NCBI GenBank assembly: GCA_036346395.1
Contig: CM070594.1
Location: 23,469,385 to 23,533,384, forward strand
Length of the DNA stretch: 64,000 nucleotides
From: Hsuehochloa calcarea
Lineage: Eukaryota > Streptophyta > Magnoliopsida > Poales > Poaceae
Direction: 5' to 3'
Position 1 is the first letter of the stretch. Each line of letters opens with the position of its first letter. Made by a program: the position numbers and the translations under genes. Of this stretch, positions 50,001-60,843 are shown piece after piece. The notes beneath the pieces are model-generated. The model was not told the DNA's origin. It saw only the letters and a program-made list of their open reading frames with translations, and made no database searches.

Positions 50001-53000
50001 TAACATAAGTAAAATTTGGACTCAGAAAACAATCCATCACTAATTTTAAGTTTTAACAGCCTGCTCCTGCATCTGACAGCACAAATATTCGATATACTCG
50101 ATATACTGATATCGCAATTCTCCAGCTCAGATCAAGGCTCTTAAGTTTTAACACAATTTACCAAAAAAAAAAGGTACTCTATCAGCTTTTCTCCATCTGA
50201 ATCATCCACAAGTCAGACTCACAAAGAAAATCATAGAAAAAAGTGTCATGAATAAAGGGCCAAGCGTTATTTTGTAATCATGTAAACAAAAAAAACTAGA
50301 ACCTATTGCACGCTTTCAAGGTACCATCAAATAGTTTTTATCGATAAAAACTTGACTATCTACTTATGATGGTCTACAGAGTACAGAGGAAAAGGACGTT
50401 CTTATAAGCTGAAAACAAACCTGAAGAGAATACATACCCCGAACATGCAAATTGCAATGGTCTTTAGAGTGATCAAGGTATAGTAGTCAACAAATGGCAT
50501 AAATTGGATATCACCATACATCTCGGCTTCTCTCCATAATTCCAGATTGACTTGTTCATTCTTATGCTGCATTTTGGGCATAAAATATGATGATGATGTC
50601 AGCAATGAAACAAGAGTAAATTGCATCAAAACAGTTAAATATGGAAAGTGGATTTGTTGTGAACCTTAGTTCATAGGGTTAAATACCGCATAGAGGAGGG
50701 CTGGCACAACACGGCTGAAGAAGGAGGGGTCTTAGGAGAAAGGAGGGGTCATGGACTAGGATGATGAACTTTAGGGGAGACTATATTATTTCTTCTTGCT
50801 TAATGAAAATAGATGACAGTGCCGTGCTTATATAGAGCTGCCCTAACAAACACAATCTAAACCTTCCAACTGTTAGGAATAGCAACTTGTATTATCAGGA
50901 GGCCAATGGGCCAGTATATATACACAAGTACAGGTTACAGATAAGGAAACCAAATAATATCTAGAATCCTACTCTAACACATATATATCTCTAACATATG
51001 TATCTCTAACACCAACTACTAGGGATAACATTCCGACTAATAGAGATAATATTCTATCTTCTAAAGATATGAACTTACTAACCAAGTTGACACTATTCTT
51101 AATATAACAAGCCAGCCTTAGGAAGGTGTGGTTGCTGTTTCCTTGCATACAGCCCCCCCTAACGGGCCGTGGTTGCAGCTCCCCTAGGCCGTGGCTCCCC
51201 TGAGCCCACACCCACAACAGGAGTAGACAAAAAGTTCTGATTGTCTGTAAGGAGAGAAGAGTCACATTTTAAGGGAACTTATGCGCCAACTATAATTGTC
51301 CAATCTAAGCATTATGGTTGAATCAATCAATCTAAGCAAAGAACTGGAGCGAGTAAAGAAAAGACGACGAGTGATAGTCCCGCGAAGATACCGCAGAACA
51401 CGAAGGTAACTGTAGTGGAGCTGAGTAAGAGCAAAGATGAACTAACTCAGGATGTGAACTAGGTGAGAGATGTCAGGGCAAGTGATCCCAAGGTAGATAA
51501 GACTCCCAACAAGATGGCGGTAGCGAGTGGGATCCTCAAGAGGCTCACCATCAGTAGGCCGAAGGTGAACACCAAAATCCATCCGAGTATCCACCATACG
51601 CTGATCAATGAGACAAGCGCGAATAAGGATATCCTGAATGCACTTCTCCTGGGAGAGATAGTAGCCCTCGGGCGTAGAAGCGATCTCAGTCCCAAGGAAG
51701 TAACGAAGAGGATCCAAATCGAACATCAAGAACTGCTCACTGGGACGCTCCTTCACAAAGGCAATGTACTGAAAATCATCTCCAGTAATGATCATATCAT
51801 CCACATAGAGAAGGAGTGTCCGATCCCGAGGAGAGGTGTGTACAAAGAGGGCAGGGTCATGATCACTGGCGGAGAAGGCGGCAGCAGTGACTACAAAGGA
51901 GAAGCGGTCAAACAAAGCACGAGCCTTATTTGAGCCCATGAGAGAGCGACGAAGGCGACAAACCATGCCATCAGGGACAGAATACTCAGAGGGCGGCTGC
52001 ATGTAGTCATGTTGACCTCACGCAGGTCGCCATTGAGAAAGTCATTCTTAACGTCCAATTGAGAGATGGGTCACTGTCGAACAGAGGCCACAACAAGGAG
52101 AGTGCGAATAGTATTCATGTGAGCAACAGGAGGGAAAGTCTTATCGTAGTCATGACCATGCTCCTATTGAAAACCATATACCACAAGACGAGCCTTATAG
52201 CGCTCAAGGGAACCATTCGAGCAGGTCTTGATCTTGTACACCCACTTGCACGTGATGGGAGTGACACGCGCAGGTAAGGGCATAAGATCCCAAGTGCCAG
52301 GACACTCCAAAGCAGCAATCTCCTCGGACATCGCGAGTTGCCACTTAGGGTGAGCAGCATCCTCACGGTAGGAAAAAGCAGCGGCTGCAAAACCGTAGCG
52401 CTCAGAAAGCTTGGCAGTGTGATGATCATGAAGATCATATCTGAGAGGAGAAAGCGGAGTTGGACCCAGCAAGGACAAGGAAGAAGAACTGGGAACAAGG
52501 CTCAGCAAAGACGGAAACTCAACAGGGGAAGGAGTAAGCGAGGACGACGAGAGTAGTGCATCGGAAAAGGTGGAATCTCAACAAAAGAGCGGGAAGGAAA
52601 CTCCGGTGGAGGGGGGGCAGGTGGAGCCGGAGGAGAGGGAGGCGAAGAAGATGGAGGATGAAGCGAAACAGTGGTGGAAAGCTGAGTCAGGAAATCAGAA
52701 AGGAGATTGACTCAACAAGAGAATCTGAGCTGACAGTGGGGGAACGAGGGTAGTAAGGTCGAGACTCGTCAAAAGTGGCATCCTAAGAAATCCTCATCCT
52801 GCAAGCAACAGGGTCATAGCAACGATAACCCTTATGCTCAAGATTGTAACCAAGAAAAACACACTCAACTGACTGAGCAGTCAACTTGGTGAGTTCACGA
52901 GGTAGAAGGGCTGAAACAGACACAGCCGAAACTGCGAAGGTTATTGTACTCTGGAGCTCGACCATAGAGACGCTCGACAGGAGTAGAGCCCAGAAGTGTA

Positions 53001-56000
53001 GTGGAAGGCTGCGTGTTGATGAGAAAAACAACGGTGGAAACAACCTCAGCCCAGAAGTGAGGTGGAACAGAAGAGGCAAGCATGAGAGCACGAGCGGTCT
53101 CAAGCAAGTGACGATGCTTACGCTCAGAGGCACCGTTCTGAGCATGAGCACCAGGACAAGAGTACTGGAGAATAGTACCCTGCTCAGCAAGAAAGCAACA
53201 CGGAGTAGCAGATAGATACTCGCCAGCAGAGTCGGCACGAAACACATGAATGGCCGAGCCAAACTAAGTACGAACCATGGTGACAAAACTCTGATAAATA
53301 GAGAGAACCTGATTGCGAGAGGACATGAAGTAAATCCAAGTATGACGAGAATAATCATCAATAAAAATCACATAGTATCGATGACCCCCTTTCGAAACAA
53401 AGAGAGCTGGACTCTGATAAATAGAGAGAACCTGACTGCGAGAGGACATGAAGTAAATCCAAGTATGATGAGAATAATCATCAGTATAAATCACATAGTA
53501 TCGATGACCCCCTTTCGAAATAAAGAGAGCCGGACCTCAAACATCGGAGTGAACAAGATCAAAAGGACGAGTAGAAATAGAGTCACTAGAGAGATTGGGG
53601 CGCTACAGCTGCTTGCCAAGCTTGCAACCCATACAATGTAAGGAGGTGTCCCCAGAAACAGGCCCAAGAACACCACAACCTACTAGTGACGATAGACGCA
53701 ATCTGCAGAGATGACCCAGACAATGGTGCCACTAAACGAAGGAGGTAGTGGAGGACGTAGCAAGACCAGCGGTAGTGGCTGACTGACTGGTGGAGACAGC
53801 GAAATGAAGATGAAGCCAGTCGAGCTCCCAAAGACGCTGCAAATCACGGCGCCGAGGGCCGGTACCATGCAGAGTCCCTGTGCGGCGCTCTTGAATACAA
53901 CAAAAGTCAGACTCAAGAACAACACGACAGTCGTGATCAGTGATCTGACCAGCCGACATAAGCTGCATAGTAAGCTGAGGAACATGAAAGACTATAGGAA
54001 CATGAAAAGAAGTAGAAAGGGTGCATCGGCCTGCAACAGGAAGAGATGTACCATCTACAGTCTGAACAGTGTAAGGAAAAATAGTGGGACGCACAGAAGT
54101 AAGGTGGGTAGAATCTGGTGCCATGTGGAAGGAAGCACTAAAGTCAAGATCCACGGAGACAAGATACCTGGCGAAGGAGGAGGCGGAGTCGAGGAAAACT
54201 GCTGAGAAGTAAGAGCAAGACAAGCAAAACCCGATGAATCAGTAACAGCAAGACAAGCAAAACCCGATGAATCTGAGGATGAGCTGACACCAAGGAGCTG
54301 GAGCAGTGAGAGGAGCTGTTGTGTGGCGTCACCGGAGGAGCCCTAGCGAGAGGCGCCAGCTCCTGAGTGGGAGTAACCTCCAGAGCCCTTCGGGGGACGT
54401 TCACCCGGTGACCACGGTCCTCATCCGCTTATGTAGATCCGATATATGTGGTAAATCACATTTGGCGATGAGGTGCGGTGGAGACTGCGATAAAGGCGGC
54501 AACCATCGTGCACCGGGAGGCGTGGTGTATCACAATCGGTGCTAAAGCAACAAGCAAAGGAACAAGTGTTGAAACAGACAAGACAGCCTGTATCTGAGCC
54601 ATGCCACGGTGACGAGTCTTCTCAGCACGCACACGCATGAGAGCCTCCACCAAGCTCGGGCGCGGGTGGCGAGTCAGGAGTTGAGCACGCACAGTCTCGA
54701 ACTCAGGCAGGAGACACGTCAAGAAGTCGTAGAGACGGTGAGTCTCCCGGTGAGCGTGGAGCCGCACACAAAGAAAGACAGTCTAGTAGACATCCGGCCC
54801 GAGAGAGTTAAGCTGACGCCACACCTCAGGCATCTGCTGGTAGAAGTCATCCACAGTGGCATCGTCTGTTGAAATGAATATGCCTGATGCACATCTAAGA
54901 GGTACATAGCACCACTCGTCGGCTGTTAGTGAGCTCGGAGGCACTCCCACAAAATCTGTGTCGTCGGCAGCTCCGCCACATCCATGGATGTGGCAACGGC
55001 ATGCTACCCACCAGGATGGCGGTAGCACGAGCCTCAACATCCTGCCATCGCTCGTAGGCGTTCAACTCAGACTAATAGAGCTCCAGAGCCTCATCTAATG
55101 CAGCATTGGCGACCTCCTGAGACGCCTGAGCCACACCAGCAGGAAGAGCTGGCCGAACTGGTGGTGTAAGGCGAGGCGGATGGGGGTGCTCGCTGGCAAG
55201 ATGACCCCAGAGACGCTGGCTGTTGAGGTGAATCCTCAGGTGAATAGCCTACTCCCGGAAGTTCGTCCCGTCGAGCCGAACTGGGGGGAGTGGGATGGCG
55301 AAGGAGCCACCGGTAGAAGTCATCAAGGATGACTTGATCGGATCCGGAGTCGAAAGTCGGAGAGATGCCAGAGAAGCCGGAGATGAGGTGAGGCCGGAGC
55401 GGAAACCACCGGCTCCATGTAGATAGGGAAGTCGGAGTGAAACCAAAGTCCCGGCTCCACGTAGATCGGTGGGGCCGGTGAGAAGCTGAAGCCGATAGCT
55501 TCACAAGTGGTGGCTTCAAAACCAGAGCACTGCTCTGTTTTGTTTTCGACTGGCATCAAAGCAGAGCGTCGAGGGCGACAGCTGGTGACGTCGGGGACGG
55601 TGGCTGGTGACACCAGGGGCAACACCGACGACACACAGCAGCGGCCGACGACGCTCGTGCGGGAGTCGCAACAGGTTGGGTGCCGCCCCAGAGCGGCGGC
55701 CCGGTCGAGCAGGGCACAAATCCGGCACGGGGATGCAGGATCCGGCGATGGTGGCTTTGGCGAGGGGACACAAACCGGTGCGGGGACACAAAAGCCGGCT
55801 CGGGCACAGGGTAAGGGGTGATGGCGGCGGAAGCAGAGGAGAGAAGGGCTCGGGCGCAGGGGAACAACGGCGGCCAGCGGTGGCCGGTGGCGGCAGCAGT
55901 AAGAAACTCTAACCCTAACCTTGCTTTGATACCATGTTAGGATGAGGCTTATCTCTATTCCAATAGGCCAAAAGGTCAATATATAACATGTACATGGTTG

Positions 56001-57113
56001 ACAATATGAAAGAATACCCTAGGCTATATACATATCTAACATTCCTATCCCTCTCCACCTTCACTTCATCTTTTTTTTCTATTAGTAATCAGTTCTTAAG
56101 TAAGAAATTAAGTTACAAGTTACAACCCTACTGTAAAAATGCATGACCGTAGTAACTAATTACTCCTGAATCCAAAAACAAAATTTATTAAGGTACCCCA
56201 ACATGTTGTGATATCTAATATTTCTATCATGAAGAAACACGAGCAGTCTCTTCCACGATGGTGGCCTATTTAATGGAGTTTACGTTTACCGGTTTACGTC
56301 CTACAACGTAGAAGCTAGTCTGTGTACCAATAATAGTATAATACCACAACAGGAAACTGGAAAAGTAATTAGGACTATGAAGGTGCAATAAATAAGCAAG
56401 TGGCTCTTTTTCAATCCAACATGCAGTCACAACTGAACAGAGATATTGGTGCAAAAGAAAGAACTAGAAACATTGTAATTGTACTAAAGGAGAATAAAGT
56501 AAACTTACAAGACCAGTGAAAAACCGCACTGCTACTTCGCCTGAGCGGACAGCTTCATATTGCATCCATGTTCGCCTCAAAGCCATCCGACGCTTGAAGT
56601 TGTTTCCAGTAGAGAAAACACCAACCAGCAGAAAAACTCGCGTCTTTGCAAGACGTGGGGCCTTCAGAAGGTCAACACTGGCCACGTCTACATCTTCTGA
56701 AACTGGCAATCCATTAGCCAAGATTGACAGGAGCTCCAAATCACCAGAAACCTTTACTTCTGCTACTGACCATGGCTCTAACCTCTATCAAAAACCTAAC
56801 AGCTTTCACAATTATGCAATACTCATAGAAATTTAAGAATGCAGTCTTATCGCTTTGCACAAGCTCACCTCTCTATAGGCAAACGATGTCTCATGCCTTC
56901 CATTTACCGTCATATGGAACCCCTCTGCACCAGCCCACAATGTTACTGTAAAAGGCTCTCCTTCAACAATTGGGAAACTGCCACTCAAATGTGCACGTCC
57001 TTTTGGCTTCTTCTCATCTTCAGGGTGGTTCCCAGTAACATTCTCCACAGTATTGTTACTCCCCTGGATGGCACTGGCACCAACTTGCCGATTGCAACGA
57101 ACAAGCCCGTCGA
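47021..57113 (-). CDS. Galectin-domain beta-1,3-galactosyltransferase (hydroxyproline O-GALT type), C-terminal exons
   Basis: Six exons on the minus strand splice in phase: 57113-56869 (end of galectin domain: DGLVRCNRQVGAS, GSFPIVEGEPFTVTLWAG, MTVNGRHETSFAYRE), 56784-56509 (LLVGVFSTGNNFKRRMALRRTW), 50566-50438 (NEQVNLELWREAEMYGDIQF), 47690-47514 (YIMKTDDDAFLRIDEV with the metal-binding DDD), 47431-47324 (WPVETYPPWAHGPGY) and 47227-47021 (LFKLEDVAMGIWIQQYKN, ends CLWEKLRKEDQPVCCE). Homologues are Golgi type II membrane enzymes that add galactose to arabinogalactan proteins. The first exon here starts with 2 bases of a split codon, so the N-terminal exons lie beyond 64000 or were lost. Introns carry LTR elements (copia 50871-56041; 47760-48967; 49642-49987), yet all six exons are intact. 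Confidence 0.93.
47760..48967 (+). mobile_element. 1.2 kb non-autonomous LTR retrotransposon in a GALT intron
   Basis: The exact 5-bp duplication GTTTC flanks it (47755-47759 and 48968-48972). The 5' LTR 47760-47875 is internally deleted (116 bp) and the 3' LTR 48519-48967 is 449 bp. Both start TGTTAT and end CGATCACAACA. A PBS (TTTGGTATCAAAGC) follows the 5' LTR. The interior is about 640 bp with one ORF (47897-48226, start MASDTELSPFAMLKAVNEKI) that resembles a short gag N-terminus. No pol. The 3' LTR has CCCTATAAAAGGG (about 48819). Confidence 0.88.
49306..49435. repeat. Perfect 2 x 65-bp tandem duplication
   Basis: The 65-bp unit beginning ACATAGTTTCAAAAGG at 49306 is repeated without change from 49371 to 49435, inside a GALT intron. 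Identity suggests a recent event or an assembly duplication. Confidence 0.85.
49642..49987 (+). repeat. Solo LTR related to the 1.2 kb element
   Basis: Starts TGTTATAGAC and ends CCACGCCACAACA. It shares 'cggtcctcggacc..cacccaaccaac' and the ATAAGAGG/TATAAAAGG promoter position with the LTR at 48519-48967. Flanks GAATA / AAATA differ at one base, consistent with an old 5-bp target duplication. Confidence 0.68.
51442..52508 (-). pseudogene. Copia reverse transcriptase
   Basis: 52164-52508: MSEEIAALECPGTWDLMPLPARVTPITCKWVYKIK, YKARLVVYGFQ. 51442-52002: LLLYVDDMIITGDD (YVDD active site), LDPLRYFLGTEIA, YYLSQEKCIQDIL, DPTRYRHLVGSLIYLGITCPD. A frame break separates the halves. RNase H is missing: only about 400 bp of unrelated-looking sequence lies between RT and the 3' LTR. 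Confidence 0.87.
52783..53730 (-). pseudogene. Copia integrase with an in-frame duplication
   Basis: gag-pre-integrase and zinc-binding remains at about 53586-54100, first catalytic Asp region HSDV near 53550 followed by a stop. Then a doubled DDYS-HTWIYFMSSR segment (53264-53494), RADSAGEY (second Asp, usual DNGGEY altered) and NGASERKHRHLLETARAL (catalytic Glu) at 52895-53245. 52783-53361 closes with the PFE/GCxCF-like end in another frame. Confidence 0.8.
53288..53533. repeat. 123-bp tandem duplication inside copia integrase
   Basis: Units begin at 53288 and 53411 (both actctgataaatagagagaacctg..). They differ at a few bases only. 123 bp equals 41 codons, so the frame is kept. Confidence 0.8.
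54456..55519 (-). pseudogene. Copia gag
   Basis: 54456-54767 reads DFLTCLLPEFETVRAQLLTRHPRPSLVEALMRVRAEKTRH, the gag block typical of copia elements (UBN2-like). Upstream pieces continue to about 55519 in other frames (for example VRLDGTNFRE at about 55250). The region 55520-55920 is a GC-rich leader. Confidence 0.72.
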
Positions 57114-57300
57114 CTGGACTGATCAAACTCGCAGCAAAAGGAATTTTCTTTTATCATTACCAGCAGAAACCATAAAGAGCAAGAAAAGTACTTTGTAATT
57201 CAAAACCTATAAACAAATATTTACTTTTGAACAATAAGAAGCATGATAAAGGATGCTAGAACAAAACCAGAGCATAAAATGGGTATTATGTGCTTAATGC

Positions 57301-57417
57301 TGTTGGAAATGAACCCTTGGTATATTCCAATAGGCCAAAGGCAAAAGTATACAAGTTACATGTGTAGGTACATATGCAAAGAGCACCCTATACAAGAGAT
57401 ATATCTAATATCTAACA
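57301..57417. repeat. Solo LTR of the short-LTR copia family
   Basis: 117 bp from TGTTGGAAAT to ATATCTAACA with the exact 5-bp duplication AATGC on both sides (57296-57300, 57418-57422). It shares 'attccaataggccaaaggc' with the 5' LTR of the 50871-56041 element. Confidence 0.85.
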
Positions 57418-57959
57418 AATGCATCTTTTGGTCATCACAAGTACAAGTACTCAACTAGCACATCAACAACCACCATCAATAGCTAAAACCCAACAAGCAA
57501 CATAAAAGCATTGATATTCACTATTACTAAACTTTTTTAATAAACCAGATAATTACTAAACCAATCCATTGATGTTAAAATTTGTACTTATCACCCCAGT
57601 TTTGTAGGATTTTTATAGGTGTGCAGTAGAATATTATAACCGACTAGCCTTTCACTATGTCAGCCAACCACCATTAGAAGCTGATAATGGTAAATTTGCC
57701 AAGACACAAGGTGGCTCGTAATGGACATAGTATGCAAAGAATCCAACAACACCCTGTCGTCGGTCATTGCTAGCATGCATACTTGTGTACTTTGCGTATA
57801 ATGGTGATCTACACAACATTAATATCAATTATATTAACTGTAGTTAACCATATCAAAAGTGGGGCACGTCTACTGCAGGATGATACCATCAAGAGCGTAC
57901 TCAAAATTTAATCACTAACATGGACCAATCTAACCCACCGGTGTCTTTTGGGTAATATT
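57418..57959. other. Intron sequence upstream of the galactosyltransferase exons
   Basis: 540 bp AT-rich DNA; no ORF, no repeat recognised. Confidence 0.45.
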
Positions 57960-58194
57960 TGCTATGAATAGCACTTGTATTCATTACGAGGCCAATGGGC
58001 TAATATATATACAGGTACATGTATGACATATATGCAGATAATCCCTTATACAATAGGGAAAATACATAGGTAGTAATATACATCTAACACCCCCCTCCTC
58101 AAACTTATGGTGGATCAACAACATGAAGTTTGGAGAGATAGGAACTGTGCTGGGCTCTGGTCTGTGCCTTTGTGAAGAAGTCTGTCAACTGAAA

Positions 58195-58560
58195 CTATAA
58201 AAGCACATACTGAAGAGCAACAACCTGGTCCTGCATCTGTGTCCGCATGTAGAAAGCATCAACACCAATATGCTTTGTAAGCTCATGCTTTACCGGATCT
58301 TTAGCAATGCTAATAGCACCTGTACTGTCAGATAAAAGAGGAGTTGGTGCTGAAACAGAAACACCAAAATCCTCAAGTAACCATTGTAGCCAAGTAACCT
58401 CCGCAATCAACAAAGTCATAGCTCACAACTCAGCCTCAGCATTCGAACAAGAAACTATTGTCTGCTTCTTAGTCTTCCAAGCAATGAGAACCACCAAGAA
58501 AAACACAATAGATAGAGAGAACGGCAATCATAGTGATCATTAGCCAAGTGGCATCAGAAT
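58195..58560 (-). pseudogene. Copia RNase H
   Basis: The frame reads MTLLIAEVTWLQWLLEDFGV, then LLSDSTGAISIAKDPVKHELTKHIGVDAFYMR and VALQYVLL. It contains the family's D-S/N-x-(S/G)AI and H-x-R/K-IDVxxHFxR-like block. It continues the RT at 58640 and upstream. Confidence 0.83.
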
Positions 58561-58831
58561 ATGGCTAGAGCTGTAAAGAGTTGGAGCGAGGGAAAGAGAC
58601 AACGAGTGATGGTTCCACAAAGATATCGTAGAACACGAAGATGACGGCTATAGTAGAGCTGAGTGAGAGCGGAAACAAACTGACTCAGGATATGCACAGG
58701 GTACAAAATATCAGGACAAGTGACACCCAGATAAACAAGACTCCCAACAAGGTGACGATAGCGAGTAGGATCAGTAAGAGGCTCACCATTAGTGGACCGA
58801 AGATGAACATTAAGCTCCATAGGAGTCTCAA

Positions 58832-59046
58832 GGGATAGAAATCCGGCGATTCTGGGTAACCGGCCTTCTGGGTGGTGGCGGGATTTGAAATCCCGCCGTT
58901 TTTCCGAGTTTGCAAATTCAAATTTTGAATTTTGAATTTGATTGATTTTAAGCAAATTTAAAGCGAAATTACCGGGTTTTCGAGGAAAACCGGTTCTGTC
59001 GTCGCCACGGGCCCAGAATTGCGTCGGGAACGGTTTTTCTATCCTT
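58832..59046. mobile_element. hAT-type MITE, CCGG-rich family, copy 3, inside copia RT
   Basis: Exact 8-bp duplication AGTCTCAA (58824-58831 and 59047-59054). Ends GGGATAGAAATCCGG and ..CGGTTTTTCTATCCTT are inverted repeats. The AT-rich core (caaattcaaattttgaattttgaatttg) matches the copies in the START-like gene, in the opposite orientation. Confidence 0.82.
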
Positions 59047-59142
59047 AGTCTCAACTGTGCGCTGATTAGTAAGAGAAGCACGATCAAGAAGATCCTGGAT
59101 ATACTTTTCTTAGGACAGATAGAAGCCCTCAGGCGTAGAAAT

Positions 59143-60843
59143 TGTTATGAATATTATGTGTATATTGAAGAGGCCCAATGGGCAATATATATAGGGTGTA
59201 TAAAGGTACAGATAAGGAAAAACAAAAGACAGATTCCTATCTCTAACACCCCCTCCCCTCAAATGCAAGGCGTATACAATAGCATTGCATTCAAAGATGG
59301 TTGACACTAAAATATGAAAAATCCAAAGTCCGAGTCTTGATAATGTCATCGTAGCATGTAGCTCTTGGAAAATATGTTGAGTATCAAAAGATCTCTCATC
59401 CGGGGTCGTGCAACAGCCCACAAAACACAAGGTCGGTGAGAAAGTCGGCCATGACGAGGATCAAAACCGTTCTGGAAATCCGATCCACCGTGGGGAAAAA
59501 CCCGATTGTAACCGGATTTCCCGGGAAAAAAAACCCTGATGAAATTCGCTTGAATTTGCTTAAAAACCAACCAAAATTCAAAATTCAAAATTTGAATTTG
59601 CGAAACAGGGAAAAACCAGCCGGGATTTTGGATCCGACCCCTTCTACGAGTCAGAATCGGGCAGATCTTGGCGGATTTCTATCTCTGACCGCGGCAACAC
59701 GACGAAGAAGATGATGAAACTGGCATGAATAGAGAGAGCTATCAAATCAAGCCGAATAGAAATAGGTGGAAGCATGACAGCGCAGATCGAAGCCCAGGAT
59801 GACGGCGGCGCAGAAGAAGCGCGACGGCTAAAAGAGGGCTCAGAAATAAGACGGGAGAGGCAGCTGCTGCCATGCATAAGGGAGTTCCTATTCTTCTATA
59901 ACTGACAATAAATTTATCGACTTGCATGGCTTAGACGAACTCAAAGATAAAGTGATACGGACTTGGATGGACGCAACGAAAGAAACGACATAAAGAAAGA
60001 AAAGCCTAAGAATAACTAAGAAAAACCTAAGAATAACTAGCAGCATAGTCGGATTCGACGTACTTGCACTGCTCTTTCTCTCCCTCGCTGTTTGGTCTGC
60101 CGACACAGCACCTTCCCCTTCTCACAACCGAGAGTCCCAATCGAGCATCAATACAACCGAACCATCCCAATCCAGCAGCTAAAGCCTCTGTTCTCTCCTA
60201 CCTCCCTCTCATTTGAAAGCTCAAAGAGGAGGCGCAGCGATAGATCGCCACAGCGCAGCGGCGGAAAGCTGCCGGATGGACAAGCCCGCTGCGATAGAAG
60301 TGGATCGGTGTTCCAGGCGTGCACGGCAGAGAAAAGCCTGGACGACGGTCAGGGGCGAGCTTCGGGCGTCATTAGGCGGAACTGAGGCGAGGCGAGCCCA
60401 AAGTGGGAGACCAACCCATGAGCAACCGGAGGCAGGAGCTCGGGGTAAGCGATAGGTGAAAATGGCCCATGGAACGAGGTAGGCGTCCTCGGCGGCGGAT
60501 CCGGGGCGGCGTCAAGGATCCAGGACCTAGACCGGGAATGACCTCAGGGGACGACCTCGACCTCGATCTGGCATATTGCGAAGGAGAGCTCGGGCGAATG
60601 AAGAGCAGAGCGCCGACAAGAGGCCGCCCCCGGGAGCAAAGATCAGTTCTCCCGGGGGCAGCGGCGGGTAGAGGCTAGGAGGCGGCACAGGTAATAAACC
60701 GTAACTTAACCTTGGCTTTGATACCATGTTATGAATATTGTGTGTATATTGAAGAGACCCAATGAGCAATATATATAAGGTGTAGAATGGTACAGATAAG
60801 GAAATACAAAAGACAGATTCCTACCTCTAACATATCTCTAACA
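59143..60843 (-). mobile_element. 1.7 kb non-autonomous LTR retrotransposon nested in copia
   Basis: Exact 5-bp duplication GAAAT (59138-59142 and 60844-60848). 5' LTR 60843-60727 (117 bp) and 3' LTR 59248-59143 (106 bp) are close relatives. PBS TGGTATCAAAGCC lies beside the 5' LTR and a polypurine tract (GAGGGGAGGGGG on the minus strand) at 59249-59260. The interior (1.46 kb) has no pol domain. It contains a truncated copy of the CCGG-rich MITE (about 59465-59640) and GC-rich leader-like DNA. Confidence 0.88.

Larger units (their letters stand above)
50871..56041 (-). mobile_element. Ty1/copia retrotransposon with about 107-bp LTRs, in a GALT intron
   Basis: 5' LTR 56041-55935 (TGTTAGATAT..CCTAACA), PBS TGGTATCAAAGC next to it, 3' LTR about 50979-50871. 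gag, gag-pre-integrase, integrase and RT follow in copia order on the minus strand. Very short TGTTAG..CTAACA LTRs are shared with three other insertions in this window. Flanking 5-mers (CCAAC / TTCCT) do not match, so the ends may come from recombination between copies. All ORFs are broken. Confidence 0.82.

Noticed and set aside
55323..55979. 218-codon minus-strand ORF and neighbours
   Set aside because: Lies across the PBS and GC-rich leader of the copia element; Pro/Ser/Arg-rich with no known domain.
50866..56046. Target-site duplication of the large copia
   Set aside because: Flanking 5-mers CCAAC and TTCCT differ; I could not confirm that both LTRs belong to one insertion.
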